Assembly (NCBI RefSeq): GCF_034808145.1
Contig: NZ_JAXHGM010000005.1
Coordinates: 157,076-221,075 of the forward strand
Length of the DNA stretch: 64,000 nucleotides
Direction: 5' to 3'
DNA from: Halorubellus sp034808145
GTDB taxonomy: Archaea; Halobacteriota; Halobacteria; Halobacteriales; Natrialbaceae
Part shown: one piece after another, positions 16,296 through 24,606 of the stretch
How positions within the stretch are numbered: the first letter of the stretch is position 1
Layout of the letters: every line of letters starts with the position of its first letter
Notes under the pieces: generated by a model
Seen by the model: the letters and a program-made list of their open reading frames with translations, nothing else
Databases searched by the model: none
What the model was told of the DNA's origin: nothing
Translations under genes and position numbers: made by a program

Positions 16296-17666
16296 ATGAC
16301 ACGAACGCGCACGGTCCTGGTCCTCGCGGCCGTCGCCGCCGCGGTCGTCCTCGCCGGCTGCCACGTCGATACGGTTCGGTCGACGACGACGCCACTCCCG
16401 GACGGCGACGACGCCGCCTCGACGTACCGCGGCCTCGGGAACGTCACCGGCGACCTCCGGGTCGAGATTTCGTCCGGTGACCGCACGAACCGGTCGACGC
16501 TCCGGTTCGCCGCGGAGGTCGGCACCAGGAACGCCCGCCAGCGCGTCACGGCACCGGCCTCCCATCGCGGGAACGTCTTCGTCTCCAACGCTGACCACTA
16601 CTGGCAGTACAACGCGTCGACGGACGTCGCGCAGCGGTACGCCCACACCGCGGCGACGTTCGACGCGACGTTCGGCACGGGCGACGGCAGCGGGTTCGGC
16701 GAGTTCCTCGCGGCCGCGTTCGACGCCGCGAACGAGAGCGACGGCACGGTCTCGGACCTGCCGAACGTCGGCGTCGGGCCGGCCCCGACCGTCGTCCGCG
16801 GCGACGACGAGACGTCCGTCGCCGCGCCGTCCGCGAACGTCAGCGCGTTCGCCGTCTCCTACGACGGCACGGAGACCGTCGAGGGCGAACGCACGCACGT
16901 CCTCGTTGTCGAACCCGCCGCTTCGAACGCCACCGCGGTCGAGGACCTCACCATCACGTACTACGTCGACCAGGAGCGGTTCTTCCCGGTGCGCGTCGAC
17001 CGGTCAGCGACCGTCGACGGCGACGACTGGTCGCACGTCATGACGTTCTCGAACCTGAACTACGGCGCGAACGTCTCTGCGTCCACGTACCGCTACGAGC
17101 CGAGCGAGAGCACGGAGGTCGTCGACTACGCCACGGGCGTCGTCCGGTTCCCGACGGTGGCGGCGCTCGCGGCGAACACGTCCGTTCCCGTCCCCGACCC
17201 CGGCGTCCCCGACGGGTTCGAGTTCGCGTACGCCGCCGGCATCGACCTGAACGCGACCGGCGGCCAGGTCCTGTACTCGAACGAGTCGACGGTGCTCGTC
17301 GCCGGCCGCTACCTGAGCGACGGCATCATCCAGTCGCGCGAACGCGAGGTCGCGGAGCCACTCACCGTCGACGGTCACCGCGCGCTCTACACCCAGCTCG
17401 GCCGCTCGCAGGCGGTGTACGTCTACTGCGACGAGTACGTCGTCTCCGCCGCCAGCATCGGCCCGTACCCGCGTGACGCGCTCGTGGACCTCGCCGCGTC
17501 GCTCGACTGCGGCGACGGCGAGTCGACGCGTACCACGACCCCGTTCGAGGCCGATATACTCCCGGTCGAGGCCAGCGGACCACCAGCTGAGGCCGCTGAC
17601 CTCCCTAGCGAGGCGGGTAGACTCTCCGCGAACGGTCCCGGTGCGCCCGTCGCCCGAGGGGAGTAG
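16296..17666 (+). CDS. Lipoprotein, LolA-like / outer-surface lipid-binding fold
   Basis: 456 residues. The N terminus is a lipoprotein signal: MTRTRT, a hydrophobic Val/Ala run, then the lipobox VLAGC with the lipidated Cys at residue 22. The mature protein has the LolA/LppX-like beta pattern twice: about 45-290 (GDLRVEISSGDRTNRSTLRF, HYWQYNASTDVAQRY, ITYYVDQERFFPVRVD) and a second domain about 300-420 with VPDGFEFAYAAGIDL. It ends with a Pro/Ala/Glu-rich low-complexity tail. It should face the outside, tethered to the membrane. Possible lipid or surface carrier; no evidence on substrate. Single gene. Confidence 0.75.
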   Translation: MTRTRTVLVLAAVAAAVVLAGCHVDTVRSTTTPLPDGDDAASTYRGLGNVTGDLRVEISSGDRTNRSTLRFAAEVGTRNARQRVTAPASHRGNVFVSNADHYWQYNASTDVAQRYAHTAATFDATFGTGDGSGFGEFLAAAFDAANESDGTVSDLPNVGVGPAPTVVRGDDETSVAAPSANVSAFAVSYDGTETVEGERTHVLVVEPAASNATAVEDLTITYYVDQERFFPVRVDRSATVDGDDWSHVMTFSNLNYGANVSASTYRYEPSESTEVVDYATGVVRFPTVAALAANTSVPVPDPGVPDGFEFAYAAGIDLNATGGQVLYSNESTVLVAGRYLSDGIIQSREREVAEPLTVDGHRALYTQLGRSQAVYVYCDEYVVSAASIGPYPRDALVDLAASLDCGDGESTRTTTPFEADILPVEASGPPAEAADLPSEAGRLSANGPGAPVARGE

Positions 17667-17712
17667 AGCGACGCGACCGTCGTCCGCGACGGAGCGGTCT
17701 CGCGAGGACCTC

Positions 17713-18147
17713 TCAGGGCCGACGGTGGAGCGCGTACACGATGCACGCGACCCCGGCGAGCTGGGACCCGCGCACGGCGACCTGCCACGCCGGCCGCAAC
17801 ACCGCCGGTGCGAGGTCGTACTGGAACGCGACGCTCCCACCGAAGCTCAGACCGAACGTCACCGCGGTCAGGAGGACGAGCCCCAGCGACAGGAACTTCA
17901 TCGGCGTGCTGTCGTTCCGCACGAACCCGCGGTACGCCTGATAGCCGACGTAGAGCCCGAGGGCCGTCGATGCGAGCGCCATCGCGAGCAGCACGACCTG
18001 GAGCGGGTCGAGACCGCTCAGGACCGAGCCGGCGCCGTCGCTGGACTCGCTGCCCGCGTCCGCGGCGAGCGGGACGCGCACGGCGGTCGCGTCCGCGGCG
18101 ACGAGCGCACGCCCGAGGTCGCCAGGTGGTGGTAGTACCCCGAGCAT
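17713..18147 (-). CDS. Small membrane protein paired with a winged-helix regulator
   Basis: 144 residues with about three hydrophobic segments: 48-70 (PLQVVLLAMALASTALGLYV), 80-103 (TPMKFLSLGLVLLTAVTFGL) and a weaker one near the end (GSQLAGVACIVYAL). The first 45 residues are probably exported or loop-like. The gene starts three bases after the regulator's stop, so the two form an operon. Similar regulator-membrane pairs are common in haloarchaea, and the regulator probably controls this protein. The molecular role is unknown. The middle helix pattern (GYQAYRGFVRNDST) is the most conserved-looking part. Confidence 0.7.
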   Translation of the reverse strand: MLGVLPPPGDLGRALVAADATAVRVPLAADAGSESSDGAGSVLSGLDPLQVVLLAMALASTALGLYVGYQAYRGFVRNDSTPMKFLSLGLVLLTAVTFGLSFGGSVAFQYDLAPAVLRPAWQVAVRGSQLAGVACIVYALHRRP

Positions 18148-18149
18148 GG

Positions 18150-18491
18150 TTAGAGGCGCTCGAACATATCCGTGAACCTGTCCGCGACGTCCGTCTTCGT
18201 TTCCAGTTGCATCTCGAATGTCCCCTCTGAGAGCGCCAGTTCGACGCGCGAGAGCGCCGTGACGTACACGCTGTGATGGTTCCCGTCGCCCCATACCTCG
18301 GTCTCCTCGACGAGCAACCCGGCGTCGACGAGGTCGTCCACGCGCCGGTAGACCGTCGGGAGCGACGCGTCGATCGCGTCCGCGAGCTCCTTCGCGGAGC
18401 GCGTCTCCTCGCTCGCTGCCGCGAGGATGTCTCTGGCGTAGTCGTCGTCGAGCAACCCGACGACCGTCCGCACGTCGACGTCCTCCGGCAC
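18150..18491 (-). CDS. Winged-helix (ArsR-like) transcriptional regulator
   Basis: 113 residues with an ArsR-like winged HTH: LLDDDYARDILAAASEETRS, the recognition unit AKELADAIDASLPTVYRRVD, and DLVDAGLLVEETEVWGDGNH as the wing. The C-terminal helix (VADRFTDMFERL) likely dimerises. A TATA box (TTTAAG on the minus strand, near 18516-18521) lies 28 bases before GTG 18491, so a leaderless GTG start is chosen instead of longer frames. It is first in an operon with the membrane protein at 17713. The target is likely its own operon; the signal is unknown. Confidence 0.8.
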   Translation of the reverse strand: MPEDVDVRTVVGLLDDDYARDILAAASEETRSAKELADAIDASLPTVYRRVDDLVDAGLLVEETEVWGDGNHHSVYVTALSRVELALSEGTFEMQLETKTDVADRFTDMFERL

Positions 18492-18633
18492 ACCCGCACC
18501 GTCCAACCGGACCGACTTAAATCGCAATCGTCGCTTTCGGACCGAGAAACCGGTCGTCACCGACCGCACCCCGCGAGTTGGCGACCTGGAGTCGACCGCG
18601 GTACTTTTCTCGCCGGCCGTCGCGCGTTCGACC

Positions 18634-19158
18634 ATGAGCCTCGCCGAACGCACTCGCGACGCCGCCCGCGAGCAGCCGTTCCTCGTCGACGCGCTCCGAG
18701 CGGGCGTTGCGAACTACTCCGCTGCCGCACGGTTCCTCGACGTCGACGGCGACCAGGACGCGGTCGCGACCGCACTCCGCCGGTACGCCGAGGACCTCCC
18801 CGACCGCGAGCCGACCGCGCGAGACGTCCGCGTGACGATGGAACGCGGCGTCGGCCGCCTCCGTGACCCGGAGAACGCGAACGCGCGAGAGGTCCTCCTC
18901 TCGGTCTCGGGCGCGGCCTTCGGTGCGACCGACGACGGCAAGACCGCGGTACTCGCGACCGGCGACGTCGACCTCGACGGCGTCCGCACGACCCTCGACG
19001 CGCTCGCCGTCGACGACGTCGCCGTCGACGCGCTCGCACACGCCGACGACGTCGTCGTCGTCGTCGTCCCGCGGCTCGACGCCGCGAACGCCCTCCGCGC
19101 CATCGAACGCGCGTTCGACGCCGTCCCGTCCGGGCCCGCGGTCACCGACCGACGCTGA
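18634..19158 (+). CDS. Conserved haloarchaeal protein upstream of cysS
   Basis: 174 residues. The N-terminal part looks like an HTH-type helical unit (FLVDALRAGVANYSAAARFL, DVDGDQDAVATALRRYAEDL). Residues 70-165 form alternating strands and helices like an ACT domain (VLATGDVDLDGVRTTLDALA, DDVVVVVVPRLDAANALRAI). HTH plus ACT-like regions suggest a ligand-sensing regulator. I have seen such genes beside cysS in haloarchaea. A role in amino-acid sensing is inferred only. It lies 135 bases before cysS with an intervening promoter. The valine run near residue 145 is encoded by a GTC repeat. Confidence 0.65.
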   Translation: MSLAERTRDAAREQPFLVDALRAGVANYSAAARFLDVDGDQDAVATALRRYAEDLPDREPTARDVRVTMERGVGRLRDPENANAREVLLSVSGAAFGATDDGKTAVLATGDVDLDGVRTTLDALAVDDVAVDALAHADDVVVVVVPRLDAANALRAIERAFDAVPSGPAVTDRR

Positions 19159-19293
19159 CCGACCACCTTCCGCGTGTACGCCACCCGACGCTGCCCGACC
19201 GCCTCCCTCGCACACCTCTAACGCATCGCTGGTCGACGGTCTCGACGCGCGAGACCGAGGCTTTTTCTTGCGTTCCCGGGGTAGAGGCGGGCA

Positions 19294-20790
19294 ATGACCC
19301 TACACGTCTCGAACACGTTGACGGGCGAACGCGAGGTCTTCGAGCCCCAGGACCCCGACGAGGTCCTGCTCTACGTCTGCGGGCTCACGACCAGCGACCC
19401 CGCGCACCTCGGGCACGCCCGCCTCTGGGTGGCCGCCGACGTCATGCATCGCTGGCTCGAACACGAGGGCTACGACGTCCGGCACGTCGAGAACTTCACG
19501 GACGTCAACGAGAAGATCGTCGCCCGCGCCGGCGACCCCGACCTCGGCGCGGACGAGAGCGAGGTCGCGAGCCACTACATCCAGGAACTGCTCGCGGAGA
19601 TGCGCGCACTCAACCTGAAGCGCGCCGAGGTGTACCCGCGCGTCAGCGAGCACGTCCCCGAGATCGTCGACCTCGTGGAGACCCTCGTCGAGAAGGGGTA
19701 CGCGTACGAGGCGAACGGCTCCGTCTACTTCGACGTCACGAGCTTCGAGGAGTACGGGAAGCTCTCGAACCAGCAGGTCGAGGACATCGAAGAGCAGGGC
19801 GACCCCGACGAGCTCGCGGAGAAACGGCATCCGGCGGACTTCGCGCTCTGGAAGGGCGACGGCGTGAGCGCGGACGCCGTCGACGAGCACCGCCACCCCG
19901 ACCACCCGGACGCGGGCGACGCGGACGCCGAGCCCCCGAGCGGGCAGACGTGGGCGTCGCCGTGGGGCGACGGGCGGCCGGGCTGGCACATCGAGTGCTC
20001 GGCGATGAGCATGACGCATCTCGACGACACCATCGACGTCCACGTCGGCGGCCAGGACCTCGTGTTCCCCCATCACGAGAACGAGATCGCGCAGAGCGAG
20101 GCGGCGACCGGCGAGCGGTTCGCGAACTACTGGCTGCACGTCCGCCTCCTCCAGCGGAAGGGCGAGAAGATGAGCAGCAGTCTCGGGAACTACTGGTCGG
20201 TCCGAGACGGCCTCGACTCGGTCGGCGGGAACGTCCTCCGAGCGTTCCTCGTGTCGACCGCGTACCACAACGAGGCGGTGTACAGCGAGGACACGCTCGC
20301 GGAGGCCGAGGAACGCTGGGAGCGCCTGGAGCGCGGGTACGAGACCGCGGTGGCGGCGTGCGACAGCGAGGCCGCGCGGACCAAGGTCACGGACGGCGAC
20401 CTCCGCGACGCGGTCGCGTCCGCTCGCGAGGAGTTCGCAGCCGGGATGAACGACGACTTCAACACGCGGAAGGCGGTGACGGCGCTCATGGACCTCACCG
20501 CCGCGGTGAACAGGCACGTCGACGGCCGCGACGCCTACGACTACCGCGCGCTCCACGACGCCGTCGACGCGTACGAGGAACTCGGCGGCGACGTCCTCGG
20601 GTTCGCGTTCGACGCCGCACCCGACGGCGAGGCGGACGTCGCAGGCGAGGTCGTCGACCTCGTCCTCCAGGTTCGCGAGGCCGAACGCGAGGCGGGGAAC
20701 TACGACCGCGCCGACGAACTCCGCGACGAACTCGAAGCGCTCGGCGTCGAGGTACAGGACACCGACGACGGCCCGACCTATCGGCTCTGA
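19294..20790 (+). CDS. cysS: Cysteinyl-tRNA synthetase
   Basis: 498 residues. It charges tRNA-Cys. The class I motifs are HLGH (residues 38-41) and KMSSS near residue 290, with zinc ligands starting at Cys29 (LYVCGLTTSDPAHLG) and continuing in GWHIECSAMS and HHENEIAQ. The C-terminal anticodon-binding helices end with EALGVEVQDT. An acidic insert before the GxGRPGWHIECS motif (about residues 190-215) is typical of halophilic versions. TTTTTC at 19262-19267 lies about 29 bases before the ATG, suggesting a leaderless message. Cytoplasmic. Confidence 0.97.
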   Translation: MTLHVSNTLTGEREVFEPQDPDEVLLYVCGLTTSDPAHLGHARLWVAADVMHRWLEHEGYDVRHVENFTDVNEKIVARAGDPDLGADESEVASHYIQELLAEMRALNLKRAEVYPRVSEHVPEIVDLVETLVEKGYAYEANGSVYFDVTSFEEYGKLSNQQVEDIEEQGDPDELAEKRHPADFALWKGDGVSADAVDEHRHPDHPDAGDADAEPPSGQTWASPWGDGRPGWHIECSAMSMTHLDDTIDVHVGGQDLVFPHHENEIAQSEAATGERFANYWLHVRLLQRKGEKMSSSLGNYWSVRDGLDSVGGNVLRAFLVSTAYHNEAVYSEDTLAEAEERWERLERGYETAVAACDSEAARTKVTDGDLRDAVASAREEFAAGMNDDFNTRKAVTALMDLTAAVNRHVDGRDAYDYRALHDAVDAYEELGGDVLGFAFDAAPDGEADVAGEVVDLVLQVREAEREAGNYDRADELRDELEALGVEVQDTDDGPTYRL

Positions 20791-20845
20791 ACGCCGAGAC
20801 CGCGCGTGGTCGACGCACATCGGAGACCGACGTTCCTTGACCGGT

Positions 20846-20856
20846 GATTTATATCC
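20846..20856 (+). promoter_or_regulatory. TATA box of the DUF6517-like lipoprotein
   Basis: GATTTATATCC is a strong TATA element with its centre 27 bases before ATG 20878. It predicts a leaderless transcript separate from cysS. Confidence 0.65.
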
Positions 20857-20877
20857 CGTGAACGGTTCGGGACGCGT

Positions 20878-21537
20878 ATGCGATTCGACAAGCGAACGAT
20901 GGTCGCGCTCGCGCTCGCCGCGACGCTCGCGACCGCCGGTTGCCTCGGCTTCCTCTCGGGAACGACGTCCGTCGAGGCGTCGCCTGCGGTCGTCGCCGAG
21001 GAAACCGCGAGCAGTAGCGACTACGAGAAGGCGGAAACGCGCGACCTCAGCGTCAACCGGACGTTCTCCGCGGCCGACCAGGAACGCACGGTGAAGGTCA
21101 CGAACTGGGCGGTCGAGTACCACAAGACCGTCGACATCGGACCGCTCGCCGAGCAGAAGGCGGCGGTGTTCGCGACGTTCACGTCGCCCGAGGTGAGCGC
21201 GTTCGGGCAGTCGTTCAACCCGCTCTCGCGACTCGGGACGAAGGACTTCGCGAAGCGCATGCAGGGCCAGTACCAGGGCCTCACCATCGGCGAGGAGGTC
21301 GACAAGACCACCGTCGCGGTCGCGGGCGAATCCACGAACGTCTCCCAGTTCGAAGGGACCGCGACGTTCAACGGCCAGGACGTCGACGTCTACGTCGTCG
21401 TCAGCGAACCCGTGAAGCACGAGGGCGACTACGTCGTCACGATGGCCGTGTTCCCGCAGGCGATGGACGGCGAGTACGAGACCGTCAAGGAACTCATGCG
21501 GGAAATCGACCACCCGACGAACGCGACCGACGCCTGA
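20878..21537 (+). CDS. DUF6517-like haloarchaeal lipoprotein
   Basis: 219 residues. A Tat-like/hydrophobic signal (MRFDKRTMVALALAATLATA) ends in a lipobox ATAGC, with the lipidated Cys at 21. The mature region resembles DUF6517 proteins: ETRDLSVNRTFSAADQERTV, VTNWAVEYHKTV, FATFTSPEVSAFGQSFNP, then IGEEVDKTTVAVAGESTNVS and a closing VVTMAVFPQAM. It should be attached to the outer face of the membrane. The family is frequent in haloarchaea and has no known function. It is a single gene. Confidence 0.8.
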   Translation: MRFDKRTMVALALAATLATAGCLGFLSGTTSVEASPAVVAEETASSSDYEKAETRDLSVNRTFSAADQERTVKVTNWAVEYHKTVDIGPLAEQKAAVFATFTSPEVSAFGQSFNPLSRLGTKDFAKRMQGQYQGLTIGEEVDKTTVAVAGESTNVSQFEGTATFNGQDVDVYVVVSEPVKHEGDYVVTMAVFPQAMDGEYETVKELMREIDHPTNATDA

Positions 21538-21685
21538 CGCGTCGAACGCTCGACGACCCGCGGTCTTCGTTCTCACAGCCGTACACCCCACAGTGAGGAG
21601 AGGTACTGACGCGATGAGACCTGCGTCTGTCGCAAGTGACGGATTCGAGAACCGAGGCGAAGACGCAGTGCGGCCTACGAATCGG

Positions 21686-23431
21686 TTACTGGACGGGTGC
21701 GCGTCGCGCTACGGGCGCCGCGAGCGTCCTCGACCCGGTAGTCGACGACTGGTACGGCGTCGTGGTGGGCGTCGACGGCGGCGACACGACGCTCGCCGGA
21801 GCACCAAGGCCACCGGCAGGCTGGATGTTGTTCGCACCGCTGTTGTTCACCGCGACCGTGTGCACGCTCACTTTGAGGAACGTGATCGGCGGCGGTAGCA
21901 CGCCGTCGTCGAGTTGGAGCGTCGGCTTGACGCTGTCAAGTGATTCGTCGTACTTCACGGACGTTGCCTGCCCCATGTAGGTCGGGCCGCCAACCACGGC
22001 GCCGGTCAAGCCAGCACTCCCGGTCGCGACACACATGTCCCACCCGTCGCAGTGACTGCCTCCGCCACCGACGACCGCTGGGTTTGCCTCTCCGCCTTCA
22101 CCGGACGGGGACAGTACCGGTTCGCTACGCGGCGCGTAGACGGTCCCGACGAACTGGGATTTATCGCCACCCGTTATCGCGACGAGCATGTCTGAAGTAC
22201 CGTATATCTGGAAGTGCTCGGCTCCCGCACTCTTCGACGCGCCAGCACCACCGTTCTGCATCCCGAAGTTACCGGTCGAGTAGATTCGAAGTGCATGCCC
22301 ACTGCTCGTCCCGGTGACGTCGATCGAGCCCTTATCGACCGCCATGTCTCCGTCTACGATTAGCGTGATGTTCCCACTCGAGAGGTCGAACTCCACGCTG
22401 TCCCCAATCGAGAATCCGTCCGAATCGTAGTACGTCCCTGCAGTGACCTTGTTCGAGACTGATTCGACGTTGAGCGGCTTGATCGAGGTGTCGGTTCCAT
22501 CTGCGACGACGTCCTCGGCGTTCTGAACCTTGCGCTTGATAGCGGAATCGAGTTCATAGAGGTTGGATTCGACGTTCTCTTTGCCGTCGGCCTCTTTGTT
22601 GTTCTTACACGAGTATATCTCTCCTGTAGCAGCGAGCGAATCAGGTGAGTCCTTGTTGTCGATGCAGATGTCACCGCTGTCGCCACCGGTTGCGAGCACG
22701 CCGTCGTCGAAGTCGCCGTTCGCGACGGGCTTCCCGAGCTTCACCTTCACCGTCCCCTTGTCGCCTGCCGGGGAGTTGTCGACCTCGACGGCGACGTCGT
22801 TGGTCTGCGTGCGGAAGTACTGCGCCCAGCCCTCGTAGTACTTGCTCGTGATGTAGAGCGTGACGAGTTTCCCCTCGACGTAGCCGACGTTGTTGATCGG
22901 GGATTCGGTCTTTCGCTTGTTGATATTGAGCTGGCCTGCCTGGACGGATTCGTCGCCGTCGAGTGCCGGTATCGGGAACGTCAACGACCCGTTCTGGTAC
23001 TCGACGGGCGGCCGGGAGACCATCCGTGAGTCCTCGCCGGCACCGCGCCAGACGCCGCCGGCCTGGTACGCGATGGTCTCACCGCTCTGCTCGTAGACGA
23101 GCGATCCGACCTGCTCGTCGACGATCTCGTTGCCGTCGATGACGACGCGGATACGGCCCGTGTTCTCCTGGCGGAACGCGGCGGTCTGGTCCTGGATGTC
23201 GAACTCCATCGACCGGTACTTCTGGCGGCCGAACGCGACGCTGGAGACGTCCTTGTTGAACTGCCGGAACGTGTTCTCGACCTGTTGTTCCTGCGCCGTG
23301 TCCTTGGACTGGTCGACGGTCGCGGTCCCGACGACGAGCAGCGACACCGACGCTGCCGCGACGAAACCCATCATCAGGATTACCGCGAGGACGGTCGATG
23401 CCCCGCCGTCGTCGTCGCGTATGGTCCTCAT
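21686..23431 (-). CDS. Pilin-like exported surface protein
   Basis: 581 residues. After a charged head (RTIRDDDGGAS) comes a single 20-residue hydrophobic segment (TVLAVILMMGFVAAASVSLL) followed by a polar helix (DQSKDTAQEQQVENTFRQF), the layout of archaeal type IV pilin-like or PilX-like accessory proteins. Residues 60-300 are beta-rich; a later part (residues about 370-500) has repeated Gly/Asn strands (STGNFGMQNGGAG, FVGTVYAPRSEPV, GAVVGGPTYMG). A CDGWDMC pair and an earlier ICIDN/YSCKN pair suggest disulfides. Its base composition is clearly lower in G+C than its neighbours, and it faces an A/T-rich patch. The C-terminal Arg/Ala/Pro end is odd. ATG 23431 is preferred over 23452. Confidence 0.7.
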   Translation of the reverse strand: MRTIRDDDGGASTVLAVILMMGFVAAASVSLLVVGTATVDQSKDTAQEQQVENTFRQFNKDVSSVAFGRQKYRSMEFDIQDQTAAFRQENTGRIRVVIDGNEIVDEQVGSLVYEQSGETIAYQAGGVWRGAGEDSRMVSRPPVEYQNGSLTFPIPALDGDESVQAGQLNINKRKTESPINNVGYVEGKLVTLYITSKYYEGWAQYFRTQTNDVAVEVDNSPAGDKGTVKVKLGKPVANGDFDDGVLATGGDSGDICIDNKDSPDSLAATGEIYSCKNNKEADGKENVESNLYELDSAIKRKVQNAEDVVADGTDTSIKPLNVESVSNKVTAGTYYDSDGFSIGDSVEFDLSSGNITLIVDGDMAVDKGSIDVTGTSSGHALRIYSTGNFGMQNGGAGASKSAGAEHFQIYGTSDMLVAITGGDKSQFVGTVYAPRSEPVLSPSGEGGEANPAVVGGGGSHCDGWDMCVATGSAGLTGAVVGGPTYMGQATSVKYDESLDSVKPTLQLDDGVLPPPITFLKVSVHTVAVNNSGANNIQPAGGLGAPASVVSPPSTPTTTPYQSSTTGSRTLAAPVARRAPVQ

Positions 23432-23793
23432 TCTTCGCGCGTCAGTCGCCACCGTGACGCACCTCGTGGTGACTGACGTCCGTATCCCTGCCCCGAGGGG
23501 ATTGGCGCCTCATTACAGCCATAGAAAGCGTCCCTTACCAAATGTATGACGTAAAGGTGCATTGGAAAACGAGGAAAAAATAGCGGCCCAATACGGTATT
23601 ACTATCTTTTATGCAGAGGAAGGATTTTTTAGCAACGCTTAGGAGGGATATAGTCTTGTCTTAGCTAGCGACTATTTCCAATAGTATCTGTGGCCGAATG
23701 GTTCGAGCCTTGAATTGTAAAGCAAGCGGAGAGAAACGAGTGCTTGAGGACGACCACACGTCTTCAATCCGTGCCTGAACGACGCTTCCCCGG
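23432..23793. other. A/T-rich intergenic region without a supported gene
   Basis: 362 bases between the pilin-like gene and the enoyl-CoA hydratase. The part from about 23520 to 23760 is much richer in A and T than anything else here. Tiny frames such as MQRKDFLATLRRDIVLS (from ATG 23611) exist but have no support. A short palindrome ACTATTTCCAATAGT is present. It may carry the promoter of the pilin-like gene or be a remnant of transferred DNA. A tRNA-like phrase near 23690 does not fold as a tRNA. Confidence 0.5.
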
Positions 23794-24606
23794 TCAGTTA
23801 CCGGTCCACTCCGGTTCCCGGTCCTCGAAGAACGCGTCGATACCCTCGTCCTTGTCCGCCGACGAGAACAGGAGCGCGAACAGCTCGGCCTCGTACTCGA
23901 TGCCCTGCTCCAGGTCCATCCGGGACCCCGCCTTCACCGCCTCCTTCGCCAGTTCCAGCGCCAGCGGACTCTTCTCCGCCATCCGCCCGGCGAGCTCGTA
24001 CACGCGGTCGTCGAGCGCGTCGGGCTCGCAGACCTCGTCCACGAGGCCGATGTCCGCCGCCTCCTCCGCGTCGACGAGTTCCCCCGAGAGTATCAAGCGC
24101 ATCGCCTGCCCCTCGCCGACGAGCCGCGGCAGGCGCTGCGTGGCGCCACCGCCGGGCATGATACCGAGGTTTATCTCCGGCTGTCCGAGCTTCGCGTCCG
24201 CGCTCGCGATTCGGACGTCGCACCCGAGCGCGAGCTCGTTTCCGCCACCCAGGCAGTGCCCGTTGATGCGCGCGACGACCGGCTTCTCCAGGTCGTCGAC
24301 GTACTCGTAGACCCGCGGCCGCTTCGACGCCTCGCGCTGCTCGACGGCGTTGCGCTCCCGGAGCTCCGAGACGTCGGCGCCCGCGACGAACGCCGACGAC
24401 TCCTCGGACCCCGTGAGCACGACGACGCGCACCTCGTCGTCGTCCTCGACGGCGTCCAGGACGTCCTTGAGCTCGCGCCGGACCTGCGCGTTCAGCGCGT
24501 TCCGCTTGTCCGGCCGTTCGACCGTCACCGTCGCGACGTACTCGGCGTGGTCGCCGACCGACGCCGAGACGAGGTCGCACTCGCCCGCGACGTCGACTAC
24601 TCCCAT
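23794..24606 (-). CDS. Enoyl-CoA hydratase/isomerase family protein
   Basis: 270 residues of the crotonase fold. TVERPDKRNALNAQVRREL is the family start, AFVAGADVSELRE supplies the first oxyanion-hole strand, and NGHCLGGGNELALGCDVRIA followed by PEINLGIMPGGGATQRLPRL gives the second, with a catalytic Glu region. The EEREPEW-type C terminus (DAFFEDREPEW) is present. It hydrates trans-2-enoyl-CoA to 3-hydroxyacyl-CoA. It overlaps the preceding 3-hydroxyacyl-CoA dehydrogenase gene by 10 bases and is the last gene of the operon. Chain-length preference is unknown. Confidence 0.92.
   Translation of the reverse strand: MGVVDVAGECDLVSASVGDHAEYVATVTVERPDKRNALNAQVRRELKDVLDAVEDDDEVRVVVLTGSEESSAFVAGADVSELRERNAVEQREASKRPRVYEYVDDLEKPVVARINGHCLGGGNELALGCDVRIASADAKLGQPEINLGIMPGGGATQRLPRLVGEGQAMRLILSGELVDAEEAADIGLVDEVCEPDALDDRVYELAGRMAEKSPLALELAKEAVKAGSRMDLEQGIEYEAELFALLFSSADKDEGIDAFFEDREPEWTGN

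Noticed and set aside
19040..19075. GTC/GAC trinucleotide run
   Set aside because: It encodes a valine-rich beta-strand within the gene before cysS. Such runs follow from codon bias and are not a separate repeat element.
23690..23730. tRNA-like phrase GTGGCCGAATGGTTCGAGCC
   Set aside because: It looks like parts of a D arm and T arm of a tRNA-Leu/Ser, but no acceptor, anticodon or T stem can be paired around it. A decayed remnant cannot be excluded.
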